From Leishmania martiniquensis (lineage: Eukaryota; Euglenozoa; Kinetoplastea; Trypanosomatida; Trypanosomatidae): DNA of 64,000 nucleotides. Made by a program: the position numbers and the translations under genes. Below, in pieces: positions 51,305 to 61,568 of this stretch (the first letter of the stretch is position 1; every line of letters starts with the position of its first letter). The stretch covers positions 566,001-630,000 of the forward strand of contig NC_090152.1 of the NCBI RefSeq assembly GCF_017916325.1. The letters are read 5' to 3'. The notes under the pieces were generated by a model. It did no database searches. It had not been told where the DNA came from and worked only from the letters and a program-made list of their open reading frames with translations.

Positions 51305-51810
51305 GCGCGGCTGCGCTGGGGCTTCTTCTGCTGCTCATTGCCACCGCATGCGACATCATGTGCGGCCTCTCTCCTGCGAAACGGGCGATGATGCCGAGCG
51401 AGCGGTCTGACAACGGGGCCCCAAAGGCTGCTGCCGCAGGTTCTTTGCCCTCTCCGAGAAGCATGACGCTGACTACCAGACCCAACGACGTCCTGTGCGA
51501 AGCAGCAGCGGCAAAGGCCACGCGGTACTCAGTGGAGATCAGCGAGGAGGCCAGCCCCTGGCGGTGCCCGCAGCGACAGTGCTACACGCCGGCGGAGGTG
51601 TCTCGACACATGACGGAAGACGACTTGTGGATTGTGGTGAGCGGAAACGTGCTGAACGTGAGCGGTTTTGTGCCGCATCATCCAGGCGGGGATGTGCTAC
51701 TGGACGGTGCTGGCGGGCAGGACATGGCGACGGTATTTGCTGACCTACACCACCCTTCCTCTGTAAACCTCGTCGCTGAGTTCTGCATTGGCCGCATCCT
51801 GTTGGAATGA
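51286..51810 (+). CDS. Cytochrome b5-domain protein, membrane- or secretory-targeted
   Basis: A 174-residue protein. The first 25 residues contain a strong hydrophobic stretch (AAALGLLLLLIATA), either a signal peptide or an N-terminal anchor. A Ser/Ala/Pro linker leads to a cytochrome b5 fold at about 97-174. Family signatures are the Tyr-Thr-Pro start, WIVVSGNVLNVSGFVPHHPGG and the C-terminal CIGRILLE. The axial heme ligands are expected to be H132 in the HPGG motif and H156 in LHHPSS. Cytochromes b5 pass electrons to desaturases, P450s and other oxidases at the ER. With an N-terminal rather than a C-terminal anchor, the heme domain could face the lumen or lie outside the cell if cleaved; orientation is unproven. 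Confidence 0.9.
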   Translation: MRQSPLSAAALGLLLLLIATACDIMCGLSPAKRAMMPSERSDNGAPKAAAAGSLPSPRSMTLTTRPNDVLCEAAAAKATRYSVEISEEASPWRCPQRQCYTPAEVSRHMTEDDLWIVVSGNVLNVSGFVPHHPGGDVLLDGAGGQDMATVFADLHHPSSVNLVAEFCIGRILLE

Positions 51811-52811
51811 GGTGCGCGCACGCATGCGCTTGAGTGTGTGTGCCGGCTGCCCTCATGCCTCTCACCTCCACGATTACCGCCGACACGGAGGTGAGAAAAG
51901 CCGCAGTGCACGTGTCGGGTGCTCTTCCCTTCGCTACAAGCATTGCAGTTCCTCACCGACCTTCTGGCGATGCGTTTGAATAGCACTCATGTACAGGCTC
52001 ACCCTCTGCTGCTACCAGCAGCTGAGATGTGCACACTGGCGAATCACCTTGCACGTCTCCCTTCACCCCGACGCACTGGTGACAGGCGCGTCTGTAAGGG
52101 GTCTATTTCATTTTGTGGCTGATCTTTCAGTTGTGTGCCGCCGATCAACTCGAGCGCGGCGTCATCCTTCTCTTCCTTAGGGCTGTCACTGCTGATGCAG
52201 GACACATCGGGGGGGCAATTACACCGCTAAGTGGAGGCAATGGGCCAAGCAGGCCTTCACCCTGGATGTGTTTGTTCAACACCAGACCTAATCTACAACA
52301 ACGTTGCGCGAATGCGCGTCCTGCTGACATTTCACCACCCACCCCTCCCGGCTTTCTGGACCTCTTGCCCTCCCTCCACCCTCTCGCGTGTTCTTGTCGT
52401 TGCCGCTCCGTTGCTTTCCCTTACCCCTTCCTTGCGCACGCACACCCCACAGCGTGGTGCACACTGCCGCTGCTTTCCGCAAATATGTGAACGCGCTGTG
52501 CATGGGCTCTTTTTTTCTGTAGTCCTTGCCGGACGATTGGTGCTGCGCTGTAGTGCGCCCTCTCCTCACTCTACGGGCCTTTTCCATTGCGTCTACCGCC
52601 CCTCTCCCCTCTTCTCTACTCCGCCTTTGTCGCCACTCTTCTTCCCAACGGTGCCAAAGGTTCCAGTCAACGGTGTTTCATTTCACAAGCACAACGTACG
52701 TCTCGCCGTTTTCAGCTTCAGCTGCAGACTTGGTCGTGCCCTCCCCCCGCTCGTACCCTTTTCACCCTCCTCCACGCGTTCGTGTGTGCATATATATTTT
52801 TTTACGGACGA
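51811..52811. other. Intergenic region
   Basis: A 1.0-kb C/T-rich spacer. The last AG before the next start lies near 52725 (within CTTCAGCTGCAG), and no ATG occurs between it and 52812. A/T-rich TATATATTTTTTT sits at 52791-52803. No gene is seen. Confidence 0.5.
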
Positions 52812-54323
52812 ATGTCTGCTCAGCTCCCAGCCACGCGGTGGACGAACCTTGCTGAAATCGGCTCTTGCCGTCCGACACACCATCACTACCCCAACACCAC
52901 AGAAGATGTGCGCAGCATCGTCAAGCTTGTGCGTTCCCTCAACCACAAGTGCCGCGTTGCGGGAGCCGGCAAGAGCCCGAACGCGGCCACCTTCACTAAT
53001 GACCACCTCATCCACATGGAGCGCATGAACCGCATCTTGTCCATCGACACCGCCGCGCGCACCATCACGTGCGAGTCCGGGGCCATGATGGAGGAGGTGA
53101 TGAGGGCGCTCGACAAAGCGGGTCTCATGATGCGCTGCGTACCATCTTATGTCCAGACGAGTGTAGGAGGCTGCATCGCCACGGCGACGCACAGCAGCGG
53201 CGCCCACTGTCACTGTCTCTCAGACTACGTGCGAGGGCTGAAGATCGTGAATGGGTGCGCCGATATTTGCACGCTAGTCGCCGGCAAGGACCACACGGAG
53301 CTGCGGCTGGCCGCGTGCCACCTCGGTGCTCTGGGTGTCGTCACGGAGGTGACGCTGGAGGTGCAGCCGCGAATTCAGTGGAAGTTGCTGAGCCAGCCGC
53401 TGTCCATGAAGGATGCTACCAACGCTGCACTGGTGGCAGAAAAGGTGAGGTCAACGGAGTACTACCGGTGGTGGTGGGTGCCGCACACAGAAGGCTGCTA
53501 CGAATCCTACGGCAGTATCGAGGCCGCAGCGGATCTCTCGCCGGCACCCCCCTTTCATGATGCGGCTGCTGAGCGGTCCGAGGCGCCGGCGGGGCTGCCG
53601 CAGGCTGCCGTGCCGACAGTCGCAGAGGAGCAGCGTGAGGGTGCAAGGGGAACCGCGACGAGCATCGTCTCTACCGCTGTGAACAGTGCGCTTAGGTACT
53701 TCGCCACGGACTTTGTGCGGCATCAGGTGGTGGAGTGGAGTCTGTGGCCGGCGTGCCTTTACCCGCCTCTGCAGCCATACGTGAACGCGGCCTATGAGCG
53801 GGTGTTCTACTCGGCACCGCAAGTGCAGCACGGGCCAGCGCTGGAGTGCTTCACCTTCGATTGCCTCTTCAAGCAGTGGGCCAACGAGTGGGCCATCGAG
53901 GCGTCGCGGGCAGTGGAAGCGTTCAACCGACTGCGAGACATGGTCGACCGGGAGGGCATGCTCCTGCACTTCCCCGTCGAGTTCCGCTTCACTGCAGCTG
54001 ACGCGTCCGACATGTCGCCCGCCGTCGGCCGACCGACATGCTGGATTGGTGTGGTGATGTACCGACCGTACGGGTACGAGGCGCGCGACACGCGGCGCTG
54101 CTACGATGGCTTCTGCCGCTTGATGGAGGAGATGGATGGCCGTCCGCACTGGGCCAAGTACTACGACTGGGGCCATGCGGAAATGATGAAGGCCTACGGG
54201 GACCATTGGGAGCGCTTCCTAGCACTGCGCCGCAGGATGGACCCCGACAACATCTTCGTGAACGAATGGCTCACGAATCTGATGACGCCCGGCCGCGCGA
54301 ACAGCACCGAGTACACACAGTAA
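52812..54323 (+). CDS. ALO: Aldonolactone oxidase (D-arabinono/L-galactono-lactone oxidase type)
   Basis: A 503-residue flavoprotein of the VAO family, the size of trypanosomatid enzymes that make ascorbate or erythroascorbate from aldonolactones. The FAD-binding part is at about 1-180: EDVRSIVKLV, RVAGAGKSPNAATF (about 48-61), then VGGCIATATHSSG (about 118-130). The C-terminal substrate domain ends with RPHWAKYYDW and RRMDPDNIFVNEW, the family HWAK motif and its C-terminal block. In many relatives the residue after GxG is a His that carries FAD covalently; here it is Lys54, so FAD is probably non-covalent, as I recall for the T. cruzi enzyme. Ala/Glu-rich low complexity at about 235-285 is an insert. 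ATG 52812 is the first after the likely splice AG. No signal peptide or obvious glycosomal C-terminal tripeptide (ends EYTQ) is seen. Confidence 0.93.
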   Translation: MSAQLPATRWTNLAEIGSCRPTHHHYPNTTEDVRSIVKLVRSLNHKCRVAGAGKSPNAATFTNDHLIHMERMNRILSIDTAARTITCESGAMMEEVMRALDKAGLMMRCVPSYVQTSVGGCIATATHSSGAHCHCLSDYVRGLKIVNGCADICTLVAGKDHTELRLAACHLGALGVVTEVTLEVQPRIQWKLLSQPLSMKDATNAALVAEKVRSTEYYRWWWVPHTEGCYESYGSIEAAADLSPAPPFHDAAAERSEAPAGLPQAAVPTVAEEQREGARGTATSIVSTAVNSALRYFATDFVRHQVVEWSLWPACLYPPLQPYVNAAYERVFYSAPQVQHGPALECFTFDCLFKQWANEWAIEASRAVEAFNRLRDMVDREGMLLHFPVEFRFTAADASDMSPAVGRPTCWIGVVMYRPYGYEARDTRRCYDGFCRLMEEMDGRPHWAKYYDWGHAEMMKAYGDHWERFLALRRRMDPDNIFVNEWLTNLMTPGRANSTEYTQ

Positions 54324-56585
54324 GAAGCTATGGTAGCCACAGTCGTTGTGCGTGAGTAGGTGTGTGGCGAGGCTGCCTGCGGCCCTGTGCCTTCTACTGA
54401 CGCCCCTCATCATCAAAGACCTCACACAATCCTTCTCTGCTCTCAGCGTCAAATCCCCCTTTCGCTTCTGCAGGCGACACGCCTGTCTGAGCGTATGCAG
54501 GCGCCCGCCAACTTGCTGCCTCTGCCCATGTCACCGTCTCTCTCTCCCGTCATCCGCACACACCCTCTCCCCTCCCCCTCCTCCTGTTAGCATTGACAAC
54601 ACCCTTCTCAAGGTATCCTTCACGCATGCATTATTCGGCGAGGGTGCTCGAGGCCCAGACGGGGCCGTTGCCAGCCAAGCTCGCCTGATCCGACATTAAC
54701 AGCAGCCCCTTGCACACACGTGCGGCTACCACACAACCCGGATAGTATCTCCATAACGCTTGGAGTGCGCTGCGTGGGCTGAAGAGGTGCCATGCAGTAT
54801 CCCACCTCTCTAGATGAGCGGGGCCGGAAAGGGGCTGCCTTCTCCTGTTGAAATCGTTCACCCGGGGCAGGGCGGTCCACCGCTTGCCTTTGCCACACGG
54901 GTGGGCGTTGACGGGCGCCACGGCCGTACGCTCAGCGGCGGCATTTGCCGTGAGGAGTCTCTCTCTGAGACACTGAATAAGGCGGCGCGTGCCCCCCCCC
55001 CCATCAGCATCTGCCGCCAGCGGAACTAACATTTTATTGTGTGACGGGCTACAGCGCATAGGGAGCCACCCGGCACTCACTTCCGTCGGCCCGCTGAAAT
55101 CTCTATCGCGTGCGCCGAGACAGCAGTGGCGCATTTTTTTTGGTCGATGGACATCAGTCTCTCTCCGCCACGGGGTACCCAACGTAACGCCCTGCAGACG
55201 CGGATGTCTCTCGCTGCGCATGCCAATCACCTTGCTATCGACAAGCACAATGCTGCACGGCTCGCCAGGGCGATGGAGGCGATGCTGCGAGACAGACGCA
55301 CAAACGCTCGTCATGCGGTTCGTGTGCTGCACGAGCAAGGGGAACCTCCCCCCCGCCTTCATCATGACCGAGAGCTACTTGCCGCGTGACTCCGATCCAA
55401 AGAGGCACGCTTCCCGCTGTTCTCGGTACGACCGATGGCGCGATCCGACCCGCCACCCATGCGCAGCCACGTGGCACCTCCAGCGGATCCTCTCCGGCGC
55501 TTTGCTGAGGAGAGGGGGGAGGGAGGGGCAGCCAACAGACGAGACGAGGCTTTGAGGCTGACCCCGCAGACGTTTCTTAGCGTCTGCAGCGCACAAGCAG
55601 TGGCTTACTGTTGGGACGGAGGCGATGGCGGGCCGGACGCGGCCGTTCCGGCGGCACCTCTTCTGTGTGTCGCGTGGCGACGGCGCTGCAGCGCTGGACG
55701 GGTGGGTTGCAGGGGCGACATGAGAAAAGAAATCGTGAGACGAGGCCACCACCACCGCCACCACCCTCCCTTCGACCGTGCCACCAGTGGGAACGTATGC
55801 ATCCCACGCTCCGGTCTTCGAGAGGGCATACTTATCCGCGCGACCATCGAGAGGCCAGCAGCTCCTGCTGCTGGCGGCACGGGGGCACCTCCTGGACTGG
55901 GGTCGTTGGCGTGCCTGCTTTGAGAGATGAGAGGTGCGGGCCATCCCCCCTCCCTATTCCGAGTCGCAGCACTCCATCCCGCCCTCCTGCCACGTGTGGC
56001 CACCGCAGTGAAAACGGCGCCAGCGCCAACGCGTGCAGAGAAACTTCGGCATCTCCTCCTCTGTGTGTATGTGTGTGTGCTGGCGTGCCGTTCTCAGGGT
56101 ATCTGCTGCGCCAGCCTCGAAACGCCACCGCTTGTGCCGCCCCCTCTTCCTCCAGCTCCTCTCCGAGGTGTAGTCTCCATATGTATTCGCATTCCTCTCT
56201 CTCTCTCACCGCACATTGCACCGCCACACTCGGCTGCGGCTCTCCTGCCGTCAACACTGCCTCTTTTGTCGCCGTCGCTCTTTTTACAACACCCTAGTGG
56301 GACACCTCTTGTGGTTACTGGCGCACTCCCTCTCCCTTCCCACTTCTTCTCCTACGGACCTGGTCCTCCACGTTCCTCTCCCTTCAATTCAGTTGGCGCT
56401 AGCGGCAAGGGTCTCAGTGGCGTGTGAGTAGTCGCTTGCTTATCGGCCCCGCGAAACCGCCGGCTGACCCGCTGCCGCCGCTGGGGTACGTGGCACATCG
56501 CAGTGGCGCGGCTACTAGCATACAGCGTCGGCTGCTCTCCGCAGCGTCGTGCGCATCGCGTGCTACTCAAGGAATTTTCGCGCCG
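54324..56585. other. Long intergenic region
   Basis: A 2.3-kb spacer. From about 54620 to 56000 it is mixed and GC-rich rather than pyrimidine-rich and could contain an old degenerate repeat, but I see no match to the copies in this window. A 7-bp inverted repeat lies at 55566-55572 with 55581-55587. C/T tracts and the acceptor for SDA1 lie at 56300-56392. No gene is seen. Confidence 0.5.
56391..56392 (+). promoter_or_regulatory. Predicted spliced-leader acceptor AG for SDA1
   Basis: The AG follows a C/T-rich stretch at about 56330-56390. The first ATG after it is the SDA1 start at 56586, giving a 5'UTR of about 193 bases plus the spliced leader. Confidence 0.45.
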
Positions 56586-59219
56586 ATGGCGGAACCTGCA
56601 TTTCGCGGCACACTGCTGCTGCTGCAGAACCGCACCCGCCGCGATCCAGAGTCGTACCGCGAAGAGTTCCTGGCCCAGCTCGACCACTTCAGAGCCTGCA
56701 GCGCTACTGTTCTCTCCCAGCGCAGCCTCAACCCCCAGTTCGTCGCGGTGCTTAGCTATGTCTGCCACGTGAGTCACTGCTTCCCAAAGGAGGCTGCTGT
56801 GATTGTGAACGTCGTGGTGGAGTTGCTGCACGCCTCCAAAGGCGAAGGGCTGCCGAGCGACCTACGTCTGGCGCTCGTGAAGGCGCTGATCCTCCTGCGC
56901 GCTAAAGACCTCATATCGACGGAGCAGACATTTCCACTCTTCTTTGGGCTGCTGCAGGAGCGCGACAAGACGCTGCGCAAGCTGATCCTGACCCACGTCG
57001 TGAGCGACGTCCGCAAGGCGAACATGCGAGGCGCGAAGAATGGCGCACAGATCAATAAGAAGGCGCAGAACTTTCTCTTCTCTGTCATGGCAGAGGACGA
57101 CCCGGTTCAGGCGCGCTGTGCTGAGATGGTCATGATTGACCTCTACCGGCGGCGTGTCTGGAGTGACGAGCGCACTGTCGAGGTGCTGACCAAAGCGTGT
57201 TTCTCGAAGCACACGCCTATCCTGCGCACGGCTCTTCGCTTCTTCCTCCTCCAAATGCCCCGGATTACCTCAGTGGACGACGGCGAGGAGGGGGGCGGCG
57301 ACGACGCACAGGGCGCACAGGAGCAGGACCCTGGACGCACCATCTCGAAGTTGAAACAAAAGCTGAAGATCGTCAAGAAGACGTCGAAGCGCGAGCGCGT
57401 GCTGAAGCGAAGCGTTCAGAGCGCGAAGCGGAAGTACAACCGTCAAGAGAGGGAGGAGGAGATGTTCGCAAAGCAGCACGTCGACCCCATCCGCTTCCTA
57501 CGAGACCCACAGCAGTTCGTCGAGCGTCTCCTTGCAAAGCTGCAGAAGACGTCGGAGCGCTTTGAGGTTCGCCTCTTCTACTTGAACGTGATTGCGCGCA
57601 CGGTCTCGGAGCACGAGGTGATTCATCTCCCGCTCTACGGCTTCCTGGAGCGGTACATGGAGCCCTCTCAGCTGCATGCGACGCAGCTGCTCGCTCTCTC
57701 TGCCATGTGCGTGCACAGGATGGTGCCGCCAGACGCGATTGAACCGCTGCTGCGCACCATCGCCAACCATTTCGTCTCTGACCGCTCGTCGGCCGACGCG
57801 ATCACTGTTGGTATCAACACAATTCGCGAGATCTGCAAGCGCCAGCCTATTGCCATGAATGCCGACTTGCTCAAGGACCTCGCTGAGTACAAAAATCAGC
57901 GTGGCGACAAAGGTGTCATGATGGCGGCACGTGCGCTCATCCAGCTCTACCGTGATGTGTACCCGGAGTTGCTGCCGGCGAAGTTGCGTGGCAGCAAGGC
58001 GGGCGCCGCAGATATGACGAAGAGGCCCATCTACGGTTCGGAGCCCGTTTACACCGATATTCCCGGGCTCGAGCTTCTGTACAAAGGTGCGGACGGCGAC
58101 GGCAGCGACGGAAGTGGTAGCGGGAGCTCGTCCTCTGAGGATGACTCGTCCAGCGGGGAGTGGGCGACCGACTCCGACAGCGACGCGGACGCGGACGACA
58201 TCGACGGCGAGTTCGTGGACGTCCCAAGCCACAGCCCTGAAGAAGACGCAAGCGATGGCGAGGATGTGTGCCCCCAGCTGGTGCCGGTGCTGGAGCAAGC
58301 CCACTCGGCCACTGATCCGACTGAAAAAGATGGCGATAGGCAACACAAGCGTGTGCGTCTTGAAGAGGCTGCGCCAGTCCTGGTGTCGCCACAGAGCAGT
58401 GCTGCACGCAGCGCGAGTACCGCAGACGGAGGGGATTGCGAGGATGGAGGGGCGGATGCTGACGGTGATGATGACGAGGCAGTCAGCGACGACGACGACG
58501 ACAGCGAATTTGGCTGGGAAGCAAACTATGACGAGGAGGACGAGGAGATCACCGAGGGCGAGGAGGACGAGGAGATCACCGAGGGCGAGGAGGACGAGGA
58601 CGAGGGGGAGGAGCCTGCTTCTTTGTCCACTGCCTTGGCCAATGCGAGCGCCAATGCTGATTGGTTTGAGGACCTCGCTGAAGGCGTAGGCAGCATTGCC
58701 TCCTCAGCACTCCGGCCGGCGTCTGTCTCAAGCTCGAAGGCGTCTTCAGCGACTTCCGTGGCCTCGTCACGCCTCTTGACGGATAGTGACTTCCAGAGGA
58801 TGAACCAGCTGCGGGCGCAGCACGGCAGCCACCTCTCACTGCGAGGGAAGCTGAAGGAGAGGGATGCACGGTCCAAGAAGCGCCACAACCTCATCCACGG
58901 CATTAGCAACGACCTCGACGCACACGACATCGAGCACTTTACCGAGAAGAAACGTGAGACAGATAAGCAGGCAAAGATCGAGCAGGCACAGGAGCTGCGC
59001 AAGGCTTCCTCGAAGTTCGAGCTGCGGCGCAAGAAGAAGAGCAAACTGAACTCCACGCATGGGGAGCACTCGAAGCGCGGAAAGCTCTTCCAAATGACAA
59101 AGCGGTCGCAGCGCGTGGCGGCAAAGTTGAAGAGTTCTGTGGCTGATCGCGCCACCCGCGCGAAAGAAATGCAGAAGAAAGACGTCAAATTTCGCATTAA
59201 GCGTGGCTGGAAGGCGTAG
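56586..59219 (+). CDS. SDA1: SDA1 homologue, 60S ribosome biogenesis
   Basis: An 877-residue protein matching Sda1, a nucleolar/nuclear protein needed for maturation and export of the pre-60S subunit. The N-terminal armadillo-like helical part (about 10-480) includes NRTRRDPESYREEFLAQLDH, LRLALVKALILLRAKDLIST and KKAQNFLFSVMAEDDPVQAR, the classic Sda1 block. A lysine-rich stretch lies at about 250-300. The middle (about 510-690) is strongly acidic, with a tandem 27-bp duplication. The C-terminus (about 740-877) is basic, ending KKDVKFRIKRGWKA, close to the conserved Sda1 end (RGW). The frame is open 54 codons upstream, but from a GTG; the ATG at 56586 is the first after the splice AG and matches where the family starts. 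Confidence 0.95.
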   Translation: MAEPAFRGTLLLLQNRTRRDPESYREEFLAQLDHFRACSATVLSQRSLNPQFVAVLSYVCHVSHCFPKEAAVIVNVVVELLHASKGEGLPSDLRLALVKALILLRAKDLISTEQTFPLFFGLLQERDKTLRKLILTHVVSDVRKANMRGAKNGAQINKKAQNFLFSVMAEDDPVQARCAEMVMIDLYRRRVWSDERTVEVLTKACFSKHTPILRTALRFFLLQMPRITSVDDGEEGGGDDAQGAQEQDPGRTISKLKQKLKIVKKTSKRERVLKRSVQSAKRKYNRQEREEEMFAKQHVDPIRFLRDPQQFVERLLAKLQKTSERFEVRLFYLNVIARTVSEHEVIHLPLYGFLERYMEPSQLHATQLLALSAMCVHRMVPPDAIEPLLRTIANHFVSDRSSADAITVGINTIREICKRQPIAMNADLLKDLAEYKNQRGDKGVMMAARALIQLYRDVYPELLPAKLRGSKAGAADMTKRPIYGSEPVYTDIPGLELLYKGADGDGSDGSGSGSSSSEDDSSSGEWATDSDSDADADDIDGEFVDVPSHSPEEDASDGEDVCPQLVPVLEQAHSATDPTEKDGDRQHKRVRLEEAAPVLVSPQSSAARSASTADGGDCEDGGADADGDDDEAVSDDDDDSEFGWEANYDEEDEEITEGEEDEEITEGEEDEDEGEEPASLSTALANASANADWFEDLAEGVGSIASSALRPASVSSSKASSATSVASSRLLTDSDFQRMNQLRAQHGSHLSLRGKLKERDARSKKRHNLIHGISNDLDAHDIEHFTEKKRETDKQAKIEQAQELRKASSKFELRRKKKSKLNSTHGEHSKRGKLFQMTKRSQRVAAKLKSSVADRATRAKEMQKKDVKFRIKRGWKA
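58539..58592 (+). repeat. Tandem 27-bp duplication inside SDA1
   Basis: Two perfect copies of a 27-bp unit encoding DEEITEGEE (58539-58565 and 58566-58592) in the acidic region. It looks like a replication-slippage product and keeps frame. Confidence 0.9.
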
Positions 59220-60121
59220 CGAAGCAGCAATACCCCCCTCCCCGCCGGATCGCGACCAGATGAGCATGAAAACACTGCTGCTGTATTTGTGGTCAACAGA
59301 CAGCGTTCGCAGACGGCAAAGGGCAATACCGGCTTGCTTTTTTTTTTCAGAGTGCGGCATGTGCGTCTTTGGGGTATTTTTCTGTCTCCGCAACCTTCCC
59401 TTCTCTTCGACGGCATCGTATAAGCTAATCATGGCGCGTTCTCCTCCCTATCCACTGTTGTTACCCCCCATCCTCCCTCCTCCCCCTTTCCTTTCACACA
59501 CGCATACTGCTCTAGCGCTCCCACGCATGTTGCGCCTTTCAATTCTATTTTGCGGCGGTGAAGGCGCAGCGGGGAGTCTCTGGGGAGGGGTGGAAACGTG
59601 TGTGTGTGTGTGCGCAGAACGGGCTGCGACATGATGGAGTCGAGGGAATGCTCACGAATAAAAGAAATGCGTAGGCCAATGGCATCTGAACAGCCAGAGG
59701 CGCTTACTAGTCCCTTCAACAGAATAGCTATGGCTGCCGCTGCCCAACACTTCTCTGTGCGCTCTGATGCTTTATCGCGCTACTGTTGGTCTGCGACAAA
59801 GCGCCTCATGCCACCGTCGTGGATGCGGGTGTGGGCGACGCCGACAACATCTCTGGAGCGTGCTGCCTGGAAGGCTGTGCCTGGTTCGCAGATATTTGCT
59901 TGCGTCGAGCCCTCGCTCCGCAGGCCTTTTCTGAACCTCACATGTCCTGCGATGCCGCCGCGCTTCTGCTTAGCTTTTTTTTATCTCCCCTCCTCACGCT
60001 GCATCAAAACTTTGGAGGTGCATGGTGCACACACGTGGTAGTGACGCCGCACATACCTCTCCTATTCCCCGCTTAGCTGCGCTGCGATCCCCCCTCCTCC
60101 ACCCTCTGGTGGTTGCGCGCC
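59220..60121. other. Intergenic region
   Basis: A spacer of 0.9 kb with a T run (59338-59347), C/T tracts and a GT run at 59599-59612. Open frames in 59598-60076 do not look coding. The acceptor for the next gene is at 60075-60076. Confidence 0.45.
60075..60076 (+). promoter_or_regulatory. Predicted spliced-leader acceptor AG for the small gene
   Basis: The AG follows a C/T-rich stretch (60053-60074). The next ATG is the gene start at 60122. Confidence 0.45.
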
Positions 60122-60511
60122 ATGTCTGCGCAAGCGTTCTTCGATTTCTCTAGCAGCGCCCTAAGCCCCAAATATGTTGGGCTGTCGCCGTTCCACGCGC
60201 CGAAAGAGTCTCGACTCGACACGAGCCCTCCTCGGGCCCTTTCTTGCATGTACGAGTACACTATGTGCATGAAGCGCGCACTCAACACGCGCATCATCGG
60301 GTTTGCCGAGCCGACACTGCAGCAATGTGTCGACGAATTCGCGCGCAATTTGAGGGCTACTGCTCTTATTCAAGATGCGGAAGCGACGGCAGCTTTGCTG
60401 CGGCAGCGGCGCGGCGCAGTCGATCCGGGGAAACTGCCGTGGACACCAAGGCCGGAGTACCTCGCCTGGTTGCGGGCGAAGGGACGTCTAGATGAGACCA
60501 CGCCGTCGTGA
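60122..60511 (+). CDS. Small hypothetical protein
   Basis: A 129-residue protein that I do not recognise. It has no signal peptide or membrane segment. The middle (about 40-90) is predicted helical, with CMYEYTMCMKRALNTRIIGF and LQQCVDEFARNLRATALIQ. Its composition is balanced and unlike the Ser/Pro/Leu translations of the neighbouring spacers, which supports a real gene. The ATG at 60122 is the first after the candidate acceptor AG. It sits between SDA1 and the IQ protein, with no evidence of a shared role. Confidence 0.65.
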   Translation: MSAQAFFDFSSSALSPKYVGLSPFHAPKESRLDTSPPRALSCMYEYTMCMKRALNTRIIGFAEPTLQQCVDEFARNLRATALIQDAEATAALLRQRRGAVDPGKLPWTPRPEYLAWLRAKGRLDETTPS

Positions 60512-61568
60512 CCTGGCGTGACGCCGCCGGCCACACCACTCTGGGGGCGGCGCATTCCGTTTTCTCGCGCTTTCGCTTGTGCTGGAATACGTTTGTGCGT
60601 GTGTGTGTGTGTAATTTCTGTCGCGCACGCCAAATGAGCCAGCGATTCGCCTCGTGCGGTTTTCGCATCATTCACTGTTGTTCGTCACTTCTCCTATGGC
60701 GATCGCGCGTGGGCGCTGCTGTCGTGTAGGAAGCGAGTCTGAAATAGCAGGCGACGCGTTACTTCTCCGCGCATCTTCTCACCTCTCCTTCGCTACTCGG
60801 CACACCCTCATCAACAGGCGGGTGGGGCGGGCGGAGAGGCGCAGAGAACAGCGACATCAGCACCTTAAGCATGGGTGTTAAACAGAATAGGGTCAACGAA
60901 GGGAGCGTTGTGATAGATTGAACGAGAGACACACCTGCCCTCACGCTGCACATGTCATGCGTGGCCAACGGCCTCGCTGCGACTTGCCTCCCCTTCTCCG
61001 CCCTCTGGGGTCGAGCTTTGATGGGAGGACAGCAGATGCGCAAACGAATGGGCGTGTTCGTGCGCCTGCCTTCTCTATGACCCCCTCTCTCTCTCGCTTT
61101 CCACTTGATGGAGCGTCTGTAAGTCAAGCAGGCTGCATCGCGACCTCATACTTTGCTCGAGCAGCTGCGTCCGTCCGCTCTCTCCCTCGAAGACCATCGC
61201 CGCACACCTCCACATCTCGTCTCCCATTCCCCTCCCCCCTTTGGTCGCTTACCTTCTCTCCTCCCGTGTGATCGGAGGCGGCGCACACATCAGCAAGAGG
61301 GACATACCGCTCTTTCCTCTTCGAGGCATCGCTGAGATCCACGGACACATCTGCGCACGCTACGCTGTCGTGTGTGTGTGTGCGTATGTGGGGTGGGTAA
61401 AGGGCGTACATTGGCGCTCTTCGGCCTCTTCTCCATTGCCGTCCGTCTCCCTTTCCCCAGACCGTCGCGCTTGCGTTTGCAGATGCTGCACATTGTTGTC
61501 TGTTGCGCCGCCCTGTGAAGTGCCCGCAATTATCTCTTTTTTTTTTACTCGGAAGCGCGGCCACAGCC
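60512..61568. other. Intergenic region
   Basis: A 1.06-kb spacer with GT runs (60598-60612 and 61370-61383), C/T tracts and a 14-base T run (61534-61546) that precedes the acceptor of the IQ gene. No gene is seen. Confidence 0.55.
61554..61555 (+). promoter_or_regulatory. Predicted spliced-leader acceptor AG for the IQ-motif gene
   Basis: The AG follows a T-rich tract (61530-61549). The next ATG is the gene start 14 bases on. Confidence 0.6.

Noticed and set aside
54631..55365. Minus-strand open frame of 244 codons after the lactone oxidase gene
   Set aside because: It has no recognisable domain and overlaps several frames on the other strand. All other genes are on the + strand.
56424..56585. 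Upstream extension of SDA1
   Set aside because: It starts at GTG; the first ATG after the acceptor is 56586, where the family normally starts.
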